Below are positions 16,360 to 24,310 of a DNA stretch of 44,054 bases, in pieces. Location of the stretch: IMG/VR virus record IMGVR_UViG_3300010885_020441, positions 1-44,054 of that record; one strand, given 5' to 3'. Position numbers and translations under genes: made by a program. The notes beneath the pieces are model-generated. The model was not told the origin of the DNA and searched no databases. It was given only the letters and a program-made list of their open reading frames with translations. Source of the stretch: a virus. Positions within the stretch are counted from its first letter, which is position 1. Each line of letters begins with the position of its first letter.

Positions 16360-16614
16360 ATGGCAGACGAGTCGCTTCTTTCAGTTCTTGATGAACTGTT
16401 GGCAAAAGCAGAAGCCCCTACGGTTCGCCCATGGACATGCAAATTTGCTAAGTGGTTAGAAACTTTAACAGCCGATGAAATATCTCGCGTCAATAAGATA
16501 ATGGAATCAAACATAACTCATGCAGAACTTCATCGATTACTTTCGAGAGTGTGTGATGTTAGTCGGGACACCATCAGGACTCATAGAACAGGACGCTGTG
16601 CATGTCGAAGTTAA
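16360..16614 (+). CDS. small putative HTH protein
   Basis: 84 residues. FAKWLETLTADEISRVNKIMESNITHAELHRLLSRVCDVSRDTIRTHRTGRCAC has two helical segments and a CDVSRDTIRTHRTG end resembling a recognition helix with a basic tail. It could be a DNA-binding regulator. The last 13 bp overlap the phosphoesterase gene. Confidence 0.6.
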   Translation: MADESLLSVLDELLAKAEAPTVRPWTCKFAKWLETLTADEISRVNKIMESNITHAELHRLLSRVCDVSRDTIRTHRTGRCACRS

Positions 16615-17816
16615 ACCCAGAAGATTTAGATAAGGTTCTTACCGATGCTGAACAACTTGTAGTTGAATCAAAGATTAATGAAGTCCTACAGAAAAACGGA
16701 ATTAACCGCGATGAAGTTGGGAAGATTTCTCGGGTTAGTGTATCTACTTACCAAACGGTTACTAAAGGCGAAGACGGCGAACCAGTCATCAACGACCTTG
16801 AAGCGGTTAAGGTTGTTCTCCATCCTTCTTGGGAAGCAGGACCACAGTGGGAGATAATTCGCCCAGCAACTCCCGTAGAAGTAAAACTACCTTGGAAACC
16901 CCAGGTTAAAAAGAAATCTGAAACAGATTTAAAGTGTGCTTTTATTTTACCTGACCCTCAAATTGGTTACCGTAAATACGAAGATGGAACGCTAGACCCC
17001 TTTCATGATGACCAAGCCATTGATGTTGCTTTACAAATCATGGCGTTTGTTCAAGAAAAATATGGCATTGATGTAGTAATTAATCTTGGAGATTTCTTAG
17101 ATTTACCAGAACATTCAAAATTTATTCAGGAAGCAGCCTTTGCTGGAACAACACAACTAGCCATTAACTATGGTCACGAATTTTTAGCAAAACAAAGGGC
17201 TATTTCACCAGAAGCCCGTATTGTTTTACTTGAAGGAAACCACGATAATCGTTTGAACCTTTATGCAACTAGAAATGCTCAGGCTTCTTATGGACTAAAA
17301 AAAGCGGGGGATGTCAACGGAGACCCTGTATTAAGTGTTCAAAACCTTTTATGCTTAAAAGAATTAAACGTTGAGTTTTACGATAAGTACCCTTCTCAAG
17401 AGTCTATGGTTTGGTTAGGTAAATACTTGCGTGCCATGCATGGAAATAAAGTCCGAAGTAATGGAAACACAGCAGTTGCTTACACAAACGATACCCCACA
17501 CCTATCAACTATTTTTGGTCACATTCATCGCATTGAGATGCAGTACAGAACAACGTTTGATGCAGATGGTCCGATTAGAAGCGTTTCCGTCAGCCCTGGA
17601 TGTTTGTGTCGAGTTGATGGTGCTGTTCCAGGAGCAAACTCTGGAGTTGGTGGAGATGGTCGTCCAGGGAAACACTATGAGAACTGGCAACAGGGTATTG
17701 CTGTAGTTTGGTATAACGAAACTTCGGGAAGATTTTCGGTAGAGACTGTTAACATTATTGAAGGAACTGCTCTATACCAAGGTCAAGAATTTCTAAGTTC
17801 TAAAACCTCTACGTAG
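16602..17816 (+). CDS. calcineurin-like metallophosphoesterase
   Basis: 404 residues. A 110-residue N-terminal region of helices and strands precedes the metallophosphoesterase core: DPQIGY (118-123; Gln instead of the usual His in DxH), NLGDFLD (D164), LEGNHDNR (N213, H214, D215), an AMHGNK His and GHIHR. These ligands bind two metal ions in enzymes from Mre11/SbcD nucleases to nucleotide phosphatases. A DNA- or nucleotide-directed role is likely in a phage but substrate is not readable. A minus-strand gene overlaps the last 34 bp. Confidence 0.82.
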   Translation: MSKLNPEDLDKVLTDAEQLVVESKINEVLQKNGINRDEVGKISRVSVSTYQTVTKGEDGEPVINDLEAVKVVLHPSWEAGPQWEIIRPATPVEVKLPWKPQVKKKSETDLKCAFILPDPQIGYRKYEDGTLDPFHDDQAIDVALQIMAFVQEKYGIDVVINLGDFLDLPEHSKFIQEAAFAGTTQLAINYGHEFLAKQRAISPEARIVLLEGNHDNRLNLYATRNAQASYGLKKAGDVNGDPVLSVQNLLCLKELNVEFYDKYPSQESMVWLGKYLRAMHGNKVRSNGNTAVAYTNDTPHLSTIFGHIHRIEMQYRTTFDADGPIRSVSVSPGCLCRVDGAVPGANSGVGGDGRPGKHYENWQQGIAVVWYNETSGRFSVETVNIIEGTALYQGQEFLSSKTST

Positions 17817-17953
17817 TGCATTTCAATTTCAAATTTAGCCATATCAATATCTGAAGTTACTGAACCGTGCCACCCACATTTAGTTGGGTTACAAGTGGCT
17901 TGGTAAAGGACATCGCTTACGATAGCGACCACAGCGTGGTGTTTTAACCCCAT
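17783..17953 (-). CDS. small Cys-containing protein on the opposite strand
   Basis: 56 residues: MGLKHHAVVAIVSDVLYQATCNPTKCGWHGS and an acidic/helical end (DIDMAKFEIEMHYVEVLELRNS). A canonical AAAGGGGG lies 7 nt before the ATG on the minus strand. The CxxxxC-G-W-x-G..A..E...H pattern is typical of small actinophage proteins that probably bind zinc. It is the only credible minus-strand gene within the first 28 kb and fills what otherwise looks like an empty 190-bp gap. Its 3' end converges into the phosphoesterase gene. Confidence 0.65.
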   Translation of the reverse strand: MGLKHHAVVAIVSDVLYQATCNPTKCGWHGSVTSDIDMAKFEIEMHYVEVLELRNS

Positions 17954-18005
17954 TTGCTACCCCCTTTATCCTGACAAACGCTACCTTATCTTAGAACATA
18001 TAGGT

Positions 18006-18626
18006 ATGAGTAATGCAGCCCTTAGTGATGGTCAATTTGCGGAGCACTTAAACAACCCAAACACGGGTGGAGCCTCCTTAAACTTTAAAGACCGAACAGA
18101 GGTTTCAGGCAAAGGGTTCATGACAGCCTTTTCTGGTGCTGAAAAAACCCTCCCATTACCTGCAAAAGAAGCAGATATAACTTCTTTTAAAGAAAAAAAT
18201 AAGCCTGCAGTTGAGGGTAACGCAGCAGCAGTTCACGGTGCTTGGAAATACCCAGAGGGACATTACACTCAAGATTTATCAGTACAAGTTCCAACCCCTA
18301 AAGAATCTCAAAAAATGGGAGAGAACGAAAAACAACAGGCTGCTTATGCATTGCCTGGAACTCGAGTTTCTAGCAGGGGACACCACCTTAAAGAAGGTGG
18401 AGATGTTTTATTCCACACTGGTGATTTAGGTAAAAATGATTCAGACCCACGCTATCGCCCAGGTGCATTAGATATGGCAGGCGGTAAAGGAAGTTTTACT
18501 CGTAATCAATACGCAAACAAAGACTGGAAAAAAGTTGGCGGAACATTAAACGGTAAACCAGTTAATTATGAAAGTGTTTTAAGAACTATAAACGAGAACC
18601 GCACAAACCGTATGAGAGGTGAGTAA
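18006..18626 (+). CDS. hypothetical protein
   Basis: 206 residues, polar, Gly/Lys/Asn-rich, with short motifs such as KYPEGHYTQDLSVQVP and RYRPGALDMAGG but no recognisable domain. It begins a run of seven or eight genes with similar disordered composition. No clear ribosome binding site (only AGG at 18002-18004). Stop overlaps the next ATG by one base. Confidence 0.65.
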   Translation: MSNAALSDGQFAEHLNNPNTGGASLNFKDRTEVSGKGFMTAFSGAEKTLPLPAKEADITSFKEKNKPAVEGNAAAVHGAWKYPEGHYTQDLSVQVPTPKESQKMGENEKQQAAYALPGTRVSSRGHHLKEGGDVLFHTGDLGKNDSDPRYRPGALDMAGGKGSFTRNQYANKDWKKVGGTLNGKPVNYESVLRTINENRTNRMRGE

Positions 18627-19156
18627 TGCCTAGTAGCAGTATGTCCCCAAATCAAGATTGGCAAGCACTTGGTGCAGGCGGTTTGTATGGTTATAACAAT
18701 CAAGGTGGTTCTGGTGGACCCGCAGTTAGAGACAATTTAGATTTTCAAAGAATTGGTGTAGGAAGAGTTCCGTCTGCTGAGTATCCTGACGGATATTTAG
18801 GTACACTTACTACACGTCGTCGAGATGACAAACTTCTTGATTCACTCAAGAATAATGTTAACAAGAAGGCGTACCAACGAGGTGTTCACAAAGGTGAACG
18901 CATTGAGCCAAGTGGTTACTACTGGCCTACCGAGTTACAACCGACCCGTGGATTATCGCGCCAAATGAATGCGAAAATGGATAATACCAACGGAACAGTT
19001 GTATATCGTGTGGCCCGAAATAGCCCAGTGGTTGAACTGACCCCTGCCCCACATCTCGTTAATGATGGAAAAGCAAACCTACGTGCTGACCAGCCTGGGC
19101 AATTAAATCCAAAGAGAGCATCTCAACTTTTAAATATGCGTCCTGCTTGGAGATAA
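18626..19156 (+). CDS. hypothetical protein
   Basis: 176 residues starting MPSSSMSPNQDW at a TAATG junction. Gly/Asn-rich first 40 residues, then a region with GVHKGERIEPSGYYWPTELQPTRGL and VVYRVARNSPVVELTP that looks folded. Not recognised. Coupled to neighbours on both sides. Confidence 0.65.
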   Translation: MPSSSMSPNQDWQALGAGGLYGYNNQGGSGGPAVRDNLDFQRIGVGRVPSAEYPDGYLGTLTTRRRDDKLLDSLKNNVNKKAYQRGVHKGERIEPSGYYWPTELQPTRGLSRQMNAKMDNTNGTVVYRVARNSPVVELTPAPHLVNDGKANLRADQPGQLNPKRASQLLNMRPAWR

Positions 19157-19157
19157 C

Positions 19158-19790
19158 ATGGCAGAGGAATTAGCAAAGCGGGTTGTTTTTAGCCCCATCA
19201 TGTCTCAACAGTTGATGCAAAAGAATGTTGAAAATATTACTTCTCGTTTTAACTCCGCTACTAAAGAACAACGTGCTGAAGGTGTTGACTGGTATAAAAG
19301 AGCCAACGATATAGCCTTTGAATTAGGTAAGGGTGACGTTAAAAAGGGTGCTGGAATTTTGTCAGCGTTAAGTCCTGCCATGGAGTGGAGCCGTAATATC
19401 CGTGCTGCTAGAGAACTAGTAAACACAGGGGAAACAACACATCAGTATTACACCTCAACGGTTGTAAAAGCCAAAAGAATTTTAGAGGGCGAAGACCCAG
19501 ACACTTTGTTTAATGAAAAAACAGGTGCAAAGACATTAAACTTTTATCACAATATCGCAAACCCTGAAGACCCTTTGCCAGTAACTATTGACCGTCATGC
19601 TCATGATATTGCAGTAGGTGAAAAGGGTTCTATGACAAAAACCTTAAGCGGTCACTTAGCAGGACCTAGGTATCGTCACTTCTCTGAAGCGTATAGAAAC
19701 GCTGCTCATGAATTAGGTATACCAATTGCTAATCAAGTTCAAGCGGTAACATGGGGAACTCAACCAAAAGGAAGACAGGCAAATGGCTAG
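19158..19790 (+). CDS. conserved actinophage family protein (DUF7178-like)
   Basis: 210 residues. GVDWYKRANDIAFELGKGDVKKGAGILSALSPAMEWSRNIRAARE, KTLNFYHNIANPEDPLPVTIDRHAHDIAVG and LGIPIANQVQAVTWGTQ match a family I recall from actinophages (DUF7178). The helix - ALSP...W - TIDRHA - final helix ending QAVTW layout resembles the last half of HhH-GPD DNA glycosylases, where a VDTH-type aspartate is catalytic; this link is tentative. ATG is 2 bp after the preceding stop; overlaps the next gene by 8 bp. Confidence 0.65.
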   Translation: MAEELAKRVVFSPIMSQQLMQKNVENITSRFNSATKEQRAEGVDWYKRANDIAFELGKGDVKKGAGILSALSPAMEWSRNIRAARELVNTGETTHQYYTSTVVKAKRILEGEDPDTLFNEKTGAKTLNFYHNIANPEDPLPVTIDRHAHDIAVGEKGSMTKTLSGHLAGPRYRHFSEAYRNAAHELGIPIANQVQAVTWGTQPKGRQANG

Positions 19791-20154
19791 AGGTAGTGGC
19801 ACAGACGGTCGTTATGACCACACAAAACCTTGGACTCAACGTCCTCCATTCATGCCTGACCAAGTTGCAAAACGCTGGCAATATAGCGGTCCTTGGTCCT
19901 CTAATGAAGAACGATTAACTTCTCAAGCACTAATGGTGATGAACGTTCCAGGTGCAGACATTCAAGCAATGGTTAGACCTAACCTCCCTCAGATTCGGTT
20001 GTTCCCAGAAAAGTATGGCTACAACAGAAAAACTTTAGGCATCGATGACATAGTTACTATTGACCGTAACTACGTTGAGCCAAGAGTTGGCTGGTACTCA
20101 GGAGGAGTAGCAGGTTACACAGGTTCTATGAGAAATAGTTTGGGGAATAACTAA
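19783..20154 (+). CDS. hypothetical protein
   Basis: 123 residues. Basic, aromatic-rich N-terminus (GRYDHTKPWTQRPPFMPDQVAKRWQYSG), then a small helical part and LFPEKYGYNRKTLGIDDIVTIDRNYVEPRVGW. Not recognised. Coupled by overlap to the DUF7178-like gene, so possibly functionally linked to it. Confidence 0.65.
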   Translation: MARGSGTDGRYDHTKPWTQRPPFMPDQVAKRWQYSGPWSSNEERLTSQALMVMNVPGADIQAMVRPNLPQIRLFPEKYGYNRKTLGIDDIVTIDRNYVEPRVGWYSGGVAGYTGSMRNSLGNN

Positions 20155-20354
20155 TGGATATGGATTCAGGCAACTTCACTGTTGAAATGCAGGCAAAACT
20201 AATTATGGACAACGCTGTTAAATACAACGGTTCTGCTGCTTGCCCACAATGTGGTGTTATTATGGACCCTGTGTCAATGATGTATAGCAAAGGTATGTGC
20301 CCACAGTGCTTCTCCCAACACTCTGCCAAACGTCTTAAGGATAGAATGGCATGA
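20154..20354 (+). CDS. small zinc-ribbon protein
   Basis: 66 residues; CPQC at about 30-33 and CPQC at about 50-53 form a four-Cys zinc ribbon between a short helix and a basic C-terminal helix (SAKRLKDRMA). TAATG start junction and ATGA end junction. Function unknown. Confidence 0.7.
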   Translation: MDMDSGNFTVEMQAKLIMDNAVKYNGSAACPQCGVIMDPVSMMYSKGMCPQCFSQHSAKRLKDRMA

Positions 20355-20953
20355 GCAAAAAACCACGGGCAAAAACTAAAACTGGAAAGCCCTTACTTAA
20401 ATCAGGAAAAATTGCTGTTCCTACAGTAAAAAGAGGCGAAGACGGAAAATTAGTTGGCACTTCTCCTGCAGAAAGAGATGCTGCCCGTAGAACAGAATTA
20501 CCAACGGCTGACAGAAATACCATGGGAGTTCCTGAGCAAAAAATTGGTGCAGTTCAAAGAGTTTCAGCAGTTCGTGGTGTTGGCATAGCAGCAAAAGGTG
20601 CAGCAGGTTCCTACCCTGTAATCAAGGGTCTAGTAGACCAAGCACGAATGCACCTAAAGAATATGCAAGAAACCCACGGAACCCCAGCCTTTCATGAGCA
20701 TCACAAAGCCTTTAATGAGGTCCATGCAACTATAGCCATAGGTGCTCCAGACATCCACATGTCCCTTGGAGTGGCAAAGACTGCTGTTGCTAACCCTACT
20801 CAGGACTCTGCAAAGCACCTAACCCTGGCTAATAAAGCAATTGATGACAGACTTAGCATTTATAAGAACTCCTCAGAGAGTAATATTGAGAATAGTCAAG
20901 CAGGCTATCAAGAACGTATGAGAAAAATTCGTGCTGAAAGGAACCCCTCATGA
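20351..20953 (+). CDS. hypothetical basic protein with helical domain
   Basis: 200 residues. First 90 residues are basic and disordered (MSKKPRAKTKTGKPLLKSGK); residues about 90-170 form alternating helices with many His (MHLKNMQETHGTPAFHEHHKAFNEVHATI). Not recognised. Overlaps both neighbours by 4 bp. Confidence 0.65.
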   Translation: MSKKPRAKTKTGKPLLKSGKIAVPTVKRGEDGKLVGTSPAERDAARRTELPTADRNTMGVPEQKIGAVQRVSAVRGVGIAAKGAAGSYPVIKGLVDQARMHLKNMQETHGTPAFHEHHKAFNEVHATIAIGAPDIHMSLGVAKTAVANPTQDSAKHLTLANKAIDDRLSIYKNSSESNIENSQAGYQERMRKIRAERNPS

Positions 20954-21312
20954 ATTGGAATGACCGTCGTAAAGCAAAGAAGGCTGCCAGCGATACAACC
21001 AAAGCACAACTTTCTGCTATGGCAAAACGTGGCACATTGAGAGCAACCACAACTAGCCCTGGACAAAGAGAGTTTGGCAAAGCAGAACGTGCTGCCGTAC
21101 AGTCAGAAGTTAATGCAGAACAAGCCAAGTATGGTCCTGTAGACAACCCTGGAATTACTGGTTCTAGAGCACAGCGTGTTGCTCGTGCAACAAAAAAAGT
21201 TGATAAGGCTGCGGATGTTAAAGGTTATGACGGCCCTGCTTATCGCAAAATGGATGCAGAAATGAACCAACGAGGTCAACAAAAAAAGTATCTACCAAAG
21301 GCAGGTAAGTAA
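20950..21312 (+). CDS. hypothetical basic protein
   Basis: 120 residues, strongly basic and Ala-rich (DRRKAKKAASDTTKAQL, RAQRVARATKKVDKAADV). Probably disordered, possibly nucleic-acid-binding. Not recognised; coupled to the upstream gene by a 4-bp overlap. Confidence 0.6.
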   Translation: MNWNDRRKAKKAASDTTKAQLSAMAKRGTLRATTTSPGQREFGKAERAAVQSEVNAEQAKYGPVDNPGITGSRAQRVARATKKVDKAADVKGYDGPAYRKMDAEMNQRGQQKKYLPKAGK

Positions 21313-21314
21313 TT

Positions 21315-21521
21315 ATGGCTGTTAACTCATCACGTTCAATGAACCAATCACTAGATGCTGGTGCAACAGATGGTAAGTATCGTAAGGCTCGTCCTGATAC
21401 TGAAGTTGTTCCAGGTGCAGGGTCAGAAGAGACTCTTGCTAATCGTCAAGCACTAAACCCTTTCTTTAACTATGGTTTTGCAACTACTGAACACCCAAAC
21501 AAGGTAAACCCTGGTAAGTAA
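21315..21521 (+). CDS. hypothetical small protein
   Basis: 68 polar residues (MAVNSSRSMNQSLDAGATDGKYRKARPDTEVV...). No domain visible. Position, 2-bp spacing from the previous gene and a similar spacing to the next make it part of the same transcript. Confidence 0.55.
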   Translation: MAVNSSRSMNQSLDAGATDGKYRKARPDTEVVPGAGSEETLANRQALNPFFNYGFATTEHPNKVNPGK

Positions 21522-21523
21522 CC

Positions 21524-21709
21524 ATGGCAAAAAAACCTCGTGGCATTGGTGCTAAAGCAGGTAAAGGTGGAGCCAAGCAAGTAAGAGTTGAGTTCACTGA
21601 AGAACGTAAAGAAGGTGGCGGAGCAAGACCTAACCGCAAAAAGGGTGGAAAGATTAGAAAACCAATTCCAACCGTTGGTGGTAGGAAGCGTCGCGTTAAA
21701 ATAGATTAA
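21524..21709 (+). CDS. small highly basic Gly/Lys-rich protein
   Basis: 61 residues with about one third Lys or Arg (MAKKPRGIGAKAGKGGAKQVRV, GGARPNRKKGGKIRKP). Composition suggests nucleic-acid binding or condensation by charge, without a fold I can identify. Confidence 0.55.
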   Translation: MAKKPRGIGAKAGKGGAKQVRVEFTEERKEGGGARPNRKKGGKIRKPIPTVGGRKRRVKID

Positions 21710-21749
21710 TTAACTGTAGACTTACCGTTTACTGAACAAGGAGTATTAC

Positions 21750-22304
21750 ATGGGACAAATCCCTCTATTGGGTTCTCGTAAATCTGATGACCATAACACT
21801 GGTCCAGTCATTCGTCTTTTACATTGCAAAGTGTGTAACAGTATTGAAGAACTTCCTCCCTACACAGGTGCTCCAGAACAAGACTACCTATTAGAAATTG
21901 CGTGTGAAAAACATAAGTTCCCTTCTGGAGAAGAACATAAAGGATTGCTCTTTATCGTCCCAGTAAAGGCGTGGAGTAACACAGATGCTCGCAAAGATAT
22001 GATTCGCCAAATTAAAGGTGGTGGCTCTAAAGGTCTTGACGAAATCGACTCTACTTTCTACGATACTAAGAGTCAATTTGGTGAAGATGCCATGAACTGC
22101 TGGAAGAGCAGAAATAGACCACAAGACAGTTGCCCTGATTATCAAAGTGAAAGCAAGAAACTTGTGCCTAATACGAAAAAGGAAAGAAAAGAGTTAGGAT
22201 TGGACACAACGATGGCAGGACCAAAAAATTACTTGTGTCATTTTTGTCCAATCCACGCTAAGGTAGTTCAACGTAAACGACAACTGATGGGAATGTATGA
22301 CTAA
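21750..22304 (+). CDS. Cys-rich metal-binding protein
   Basis: 184 residues with CKVC (about 26-29), IACEKH, MNCWKSRNRPQDSC and LCHFCPIH: four Cys/His groups consistent with two zinc sites. The middle contains a basic helical part (DARKDMIRQIKGGGSKGL). AAGGAG (21739-21744) supports the start. The family looks like a conserved actinophage protein, but no function is readable. Confidence 0.65.
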   Translation: MGQIPLLGSRKSDDHNTGPVIRLLHCKVCNSIEELPPYTGAPEQDYLLEIACEKHKFPSGEEHKGLLFIVPVKAWSNTDARKDMIRQIKGGGSKGLDEIDSTFYDTKSQFGEDAMNCWKSRNRPQDSCPDYQSESKKLVPNTKKERKELGLDTTMAGPKNYLCHFCPIHAKVVQRKRQLMGMYD

Positions 22305-22647
22305 CATGGAAAACGCTAACCTAGACCTCGATTTCTACTTTGTTGTAGGAGTCGAAAAAGACGGAAATATCCAGACTTACAAGGAGTTACCTTCAAACGT
22401 AACTACTGAACGTCAAGCATCAACGTTTGACATCTACAAGGTTGCAAAAGAGATTGTCTCTGACATTGAGGCTTCTTTGCTGGCAGACCGCGTAGTTGCT
22501 GGTGTTATGAATGCTATGGCACAACGCGACATGACAGTTCAAGAGCGAATCGCTCAAAATCTAAAAGAACGTGGTGTTGAGTTTGACGCAAGTAATAGTC
22601 AAGCCGTTTCATTCGAAACTGAAGAAGCAGAAATCGTAGAAAACTAA
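22297..22647 (+). CDS. hypothetical acidic protein
   Basis: 116 residues; a beta-like first third (DLDFYFVVGVEKDGNIQTYKEL) followed by helices (IYKVAKEIVSDIEASLLADRVVAGVMNAM). Acidic tail. Not recognised. Starts within the previous gene (8-bp overlap). Confidence 0.65.
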   Translation: MTNMENANLDLDFYFVVGVEKDGNIQTYKELPSNVTTERQASTFDIYKVAKEIVSDIEASLLADRVVAGVMNAMAQRDMTVQERIAQNLKERGVEFDASNSQAVSFETEEAEIVEN

Positions 22648-22648
22648 C

Positions 22649-22861
22649 ATGGTTGCCATTGAGATGTCTTGTGCTTGTGGGGCGAATCTAAGCCTCACAG
22701 GAGACAAAGAAGAGACTGAACAACTATGGCATCTCACACATAGGTTTACCAGTGCTCATACAGTTTGTGGCTATATTGATGCTCCTGCTGTAGATAAAGA
22801 GCGACGTGTTCCTATGAAAAAACACTTCTTCAAGCCGATAATTGAGGACGATGAAGAGTAA
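22649..22861 (+). CDS. small zinc-binding protein
   Basis: 70 residues: SCACGANLSL...LWHLTHRFTSAHTVCGY gives a CxC ... HxxF...HxxC arrangement likely to bind one zinc, followed by a basic-acidic tail. Such short proteins are frequent in actinophage genomes. Function unknown. Confidence 0.65.
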   Translation: MVAIEMSCACGANLSLTGDKEETEQLWHLTHRFTSAHTVCGYIDAPAVDKERRVPMKKHFFKPIIEDDEE

Positions 22862-22870
22862 AATAAAAGC

Positions 22871-23812
22871 ATGAACCGCAATGATGCTTTAACGCGAGTG
22901 GTTGGCTCAGTGAATATCTCTGAGGCAACCACTTCGTATTTTTCTAACCCTGAAAAAGATTTAGACCCTATTTTATTTCAGGGACAGACAGTAAAGCCAT
23001 GGATTCGTAATAGCCTTTTAAGAATGGTGAAAGACTGCTTAGACACTGCTTATAGGTCACAAGAGTCTTGGGCAACTACTTGGTTAGCAGGTTCAGGTGT
23101 TTCTTATCAGTGGAAAGTTCAACGTTCACCTGCAGACCTTGATGTATTAATCGGCGTGGATTATTTAACGTTTAGACGCAGTAATCCTGAATACACACAG
23201 TTGTCTGATACTGAAATTAGCAAGATGTTAAACGATGACTTTCGCACCAAACTTATGCCTAACACTACTAACTGGGAAGGCTATGAAGTTACCTTCTATG
23301 TAAACCCTGGGGCTACAGACATCAGAGTTATTAAACCCTACGCTGCTTACGACTTAACACATAGTGAGTGGACTGTGCACCCTGACCCACAAGCACAACC
23401 ACAGAAAAATACAGCGTGGGAAGAAGCAACTCTTCGAGATAAACAAAAAGCGGTTGAGTTAGTTTCTAGGTATTCAAGTGCAACAACAACATTAAAAGCA
23501 GCAACTAATCCTGCTTCTCGAAGAAATGCTGAGTCACAGTTGATTGCTGTTCTAGAACAAGCCTCTGCTTTATGGGATGACATTCACAGTAGCCGAAAGA
23601 AAGCCTTCTCTGATTCAGGTGAAGGATACGGAGACTTCTACAATTACCGATGGCAAGCAGGAAAAAAACTGGGCACGGTTGCTGCTTTGCGTGTAATGAA
23701 AGATTACCTAGATTCTTTTAAAGAAACCGATGAGTTAGAAACTTACGGCGTAACACTTCCAGATACTCAAACCCTCATTCGTAGAGCAGCGATGTACAGA
23801 ACAGGCAGATAA
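22871..23812 (+). CDS. nucleotidyltransferase-fold protein
   Basis: 313 residues. WLAGSGVSYQWKVQRSPADLDVLIGVDY fits the pol-beta-type nucleotidyltransferase signature: a GS pair (74-75) followed by DxD (D89, D91) on the next strand, plus a later VTFYVNPGATDIRVIKP strand. The C-terminal half (about 190-313) is helical. Substrate unknown: it could transfer a nucleotide to RNA, protein or a base derivative. It is followed by the HAD-like and TGT-like genes with 1-2 bp gaps, suggesting a common pathway. Confidence 0.7.
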   Translation: MNRNDALTRVVGSVNISEATTSYFSNPEKDLDPILFQGQTVKPWIRNSLLRMVKDCLDTAYRSQESWATTWLAGSGVSYQWKVQRSPADLDVLIGVDYLTFRRSNPEYTQLSDTEISKMLNDDFRTKLMPNTTNWEGYEVTFYVNPGATDIRVIKPYAAYDLTHSEWTVHPDPQAQPQKNTAWEEATLRDKQKAVELVSRYSSATTTLKAATNPASRRNAESQLIAVLEQASALWDDIHSSRKKAFSDSGEGYGDFYNYRWQAGKKLGTVAALRVMKDYLDSFKETDELETYGVTLPDTQTLIRRAAMYRTGR

Positions 23813-23813
23813 C

Positions 23814-24308
23814 TTGAACATACTCGTAGCATTAGAAGGCGTACTTAGTTCGGATAACAGCGACAACCCAAGCAGAGTTGGAGCGATGGTCTACTATGGA
23901 TTTAAACCTAATCACCGCGTTGCAATCTTTACCTCTTGGAGTAAGCCTCAAGCAGAACACTGGCTGAATGTAAACGGCTTTGTTGGCTATGACGAACTTA
24001 TTGACAACACCTATGACCTAATTGGTGATGAACTGGCTCAACGACAAATCACCGTTGCACGTTCAAGACAACAGGTAGAACTTCTAGTCACTGGTGACCC
24101 AAAGTTAGCAGCATGGGCATTTGAACAAGGGCTACCTTCTTTAGTGTTAGCCCACCCAGACACCATGCTTGTGCAAAATCGTCCTGACGCTCCACATAAA
24201 ATGCGGGCCTGGACAGATATTGAAGACGTAATCACCAAAAGAAACATCAAACGTTCTTTAGACGTTGCTAACTACAACGATGGTGCTCTTTTTAGATTTG
24301 ATGACTGA
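23814..24308 (+). CDS. degenerate HAD-fold protein
   Basis: 164 residues from a TTG, the only start-like codon near the previous stop. NILVALEGVL stands where HAD enzymes have hhDxDGT: the nucleophile Asp is Ala and the second Asp is Glu. VAIFTSWSKPQAEHWLNVNGF looks like motif II, and VTGDPKLAAWAFEQGLPSLVL like the motif IV strand. Most likely an inactive HAD-like domain used for binding, or a phosphatase with another nucleophile. Sits between NTase and TGT-like genes. Confidence 0.6.
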   Translation: MNILVALEGVLSSDNSDNPSRVGAMVYYGFKPNHRVAIFTSWSKPQAEHWLNVNGFVGYDELIDNTYDLIGDELAQRQITVARSRQQVELLVTGDPKLAAWAFEQGLPSLVLAHPDTMLVQNRPDAPHKMRAWTDIEDVITKRNIKRSLDVANYNDGALFRFDD

Positions 24309-24310
24309 AT

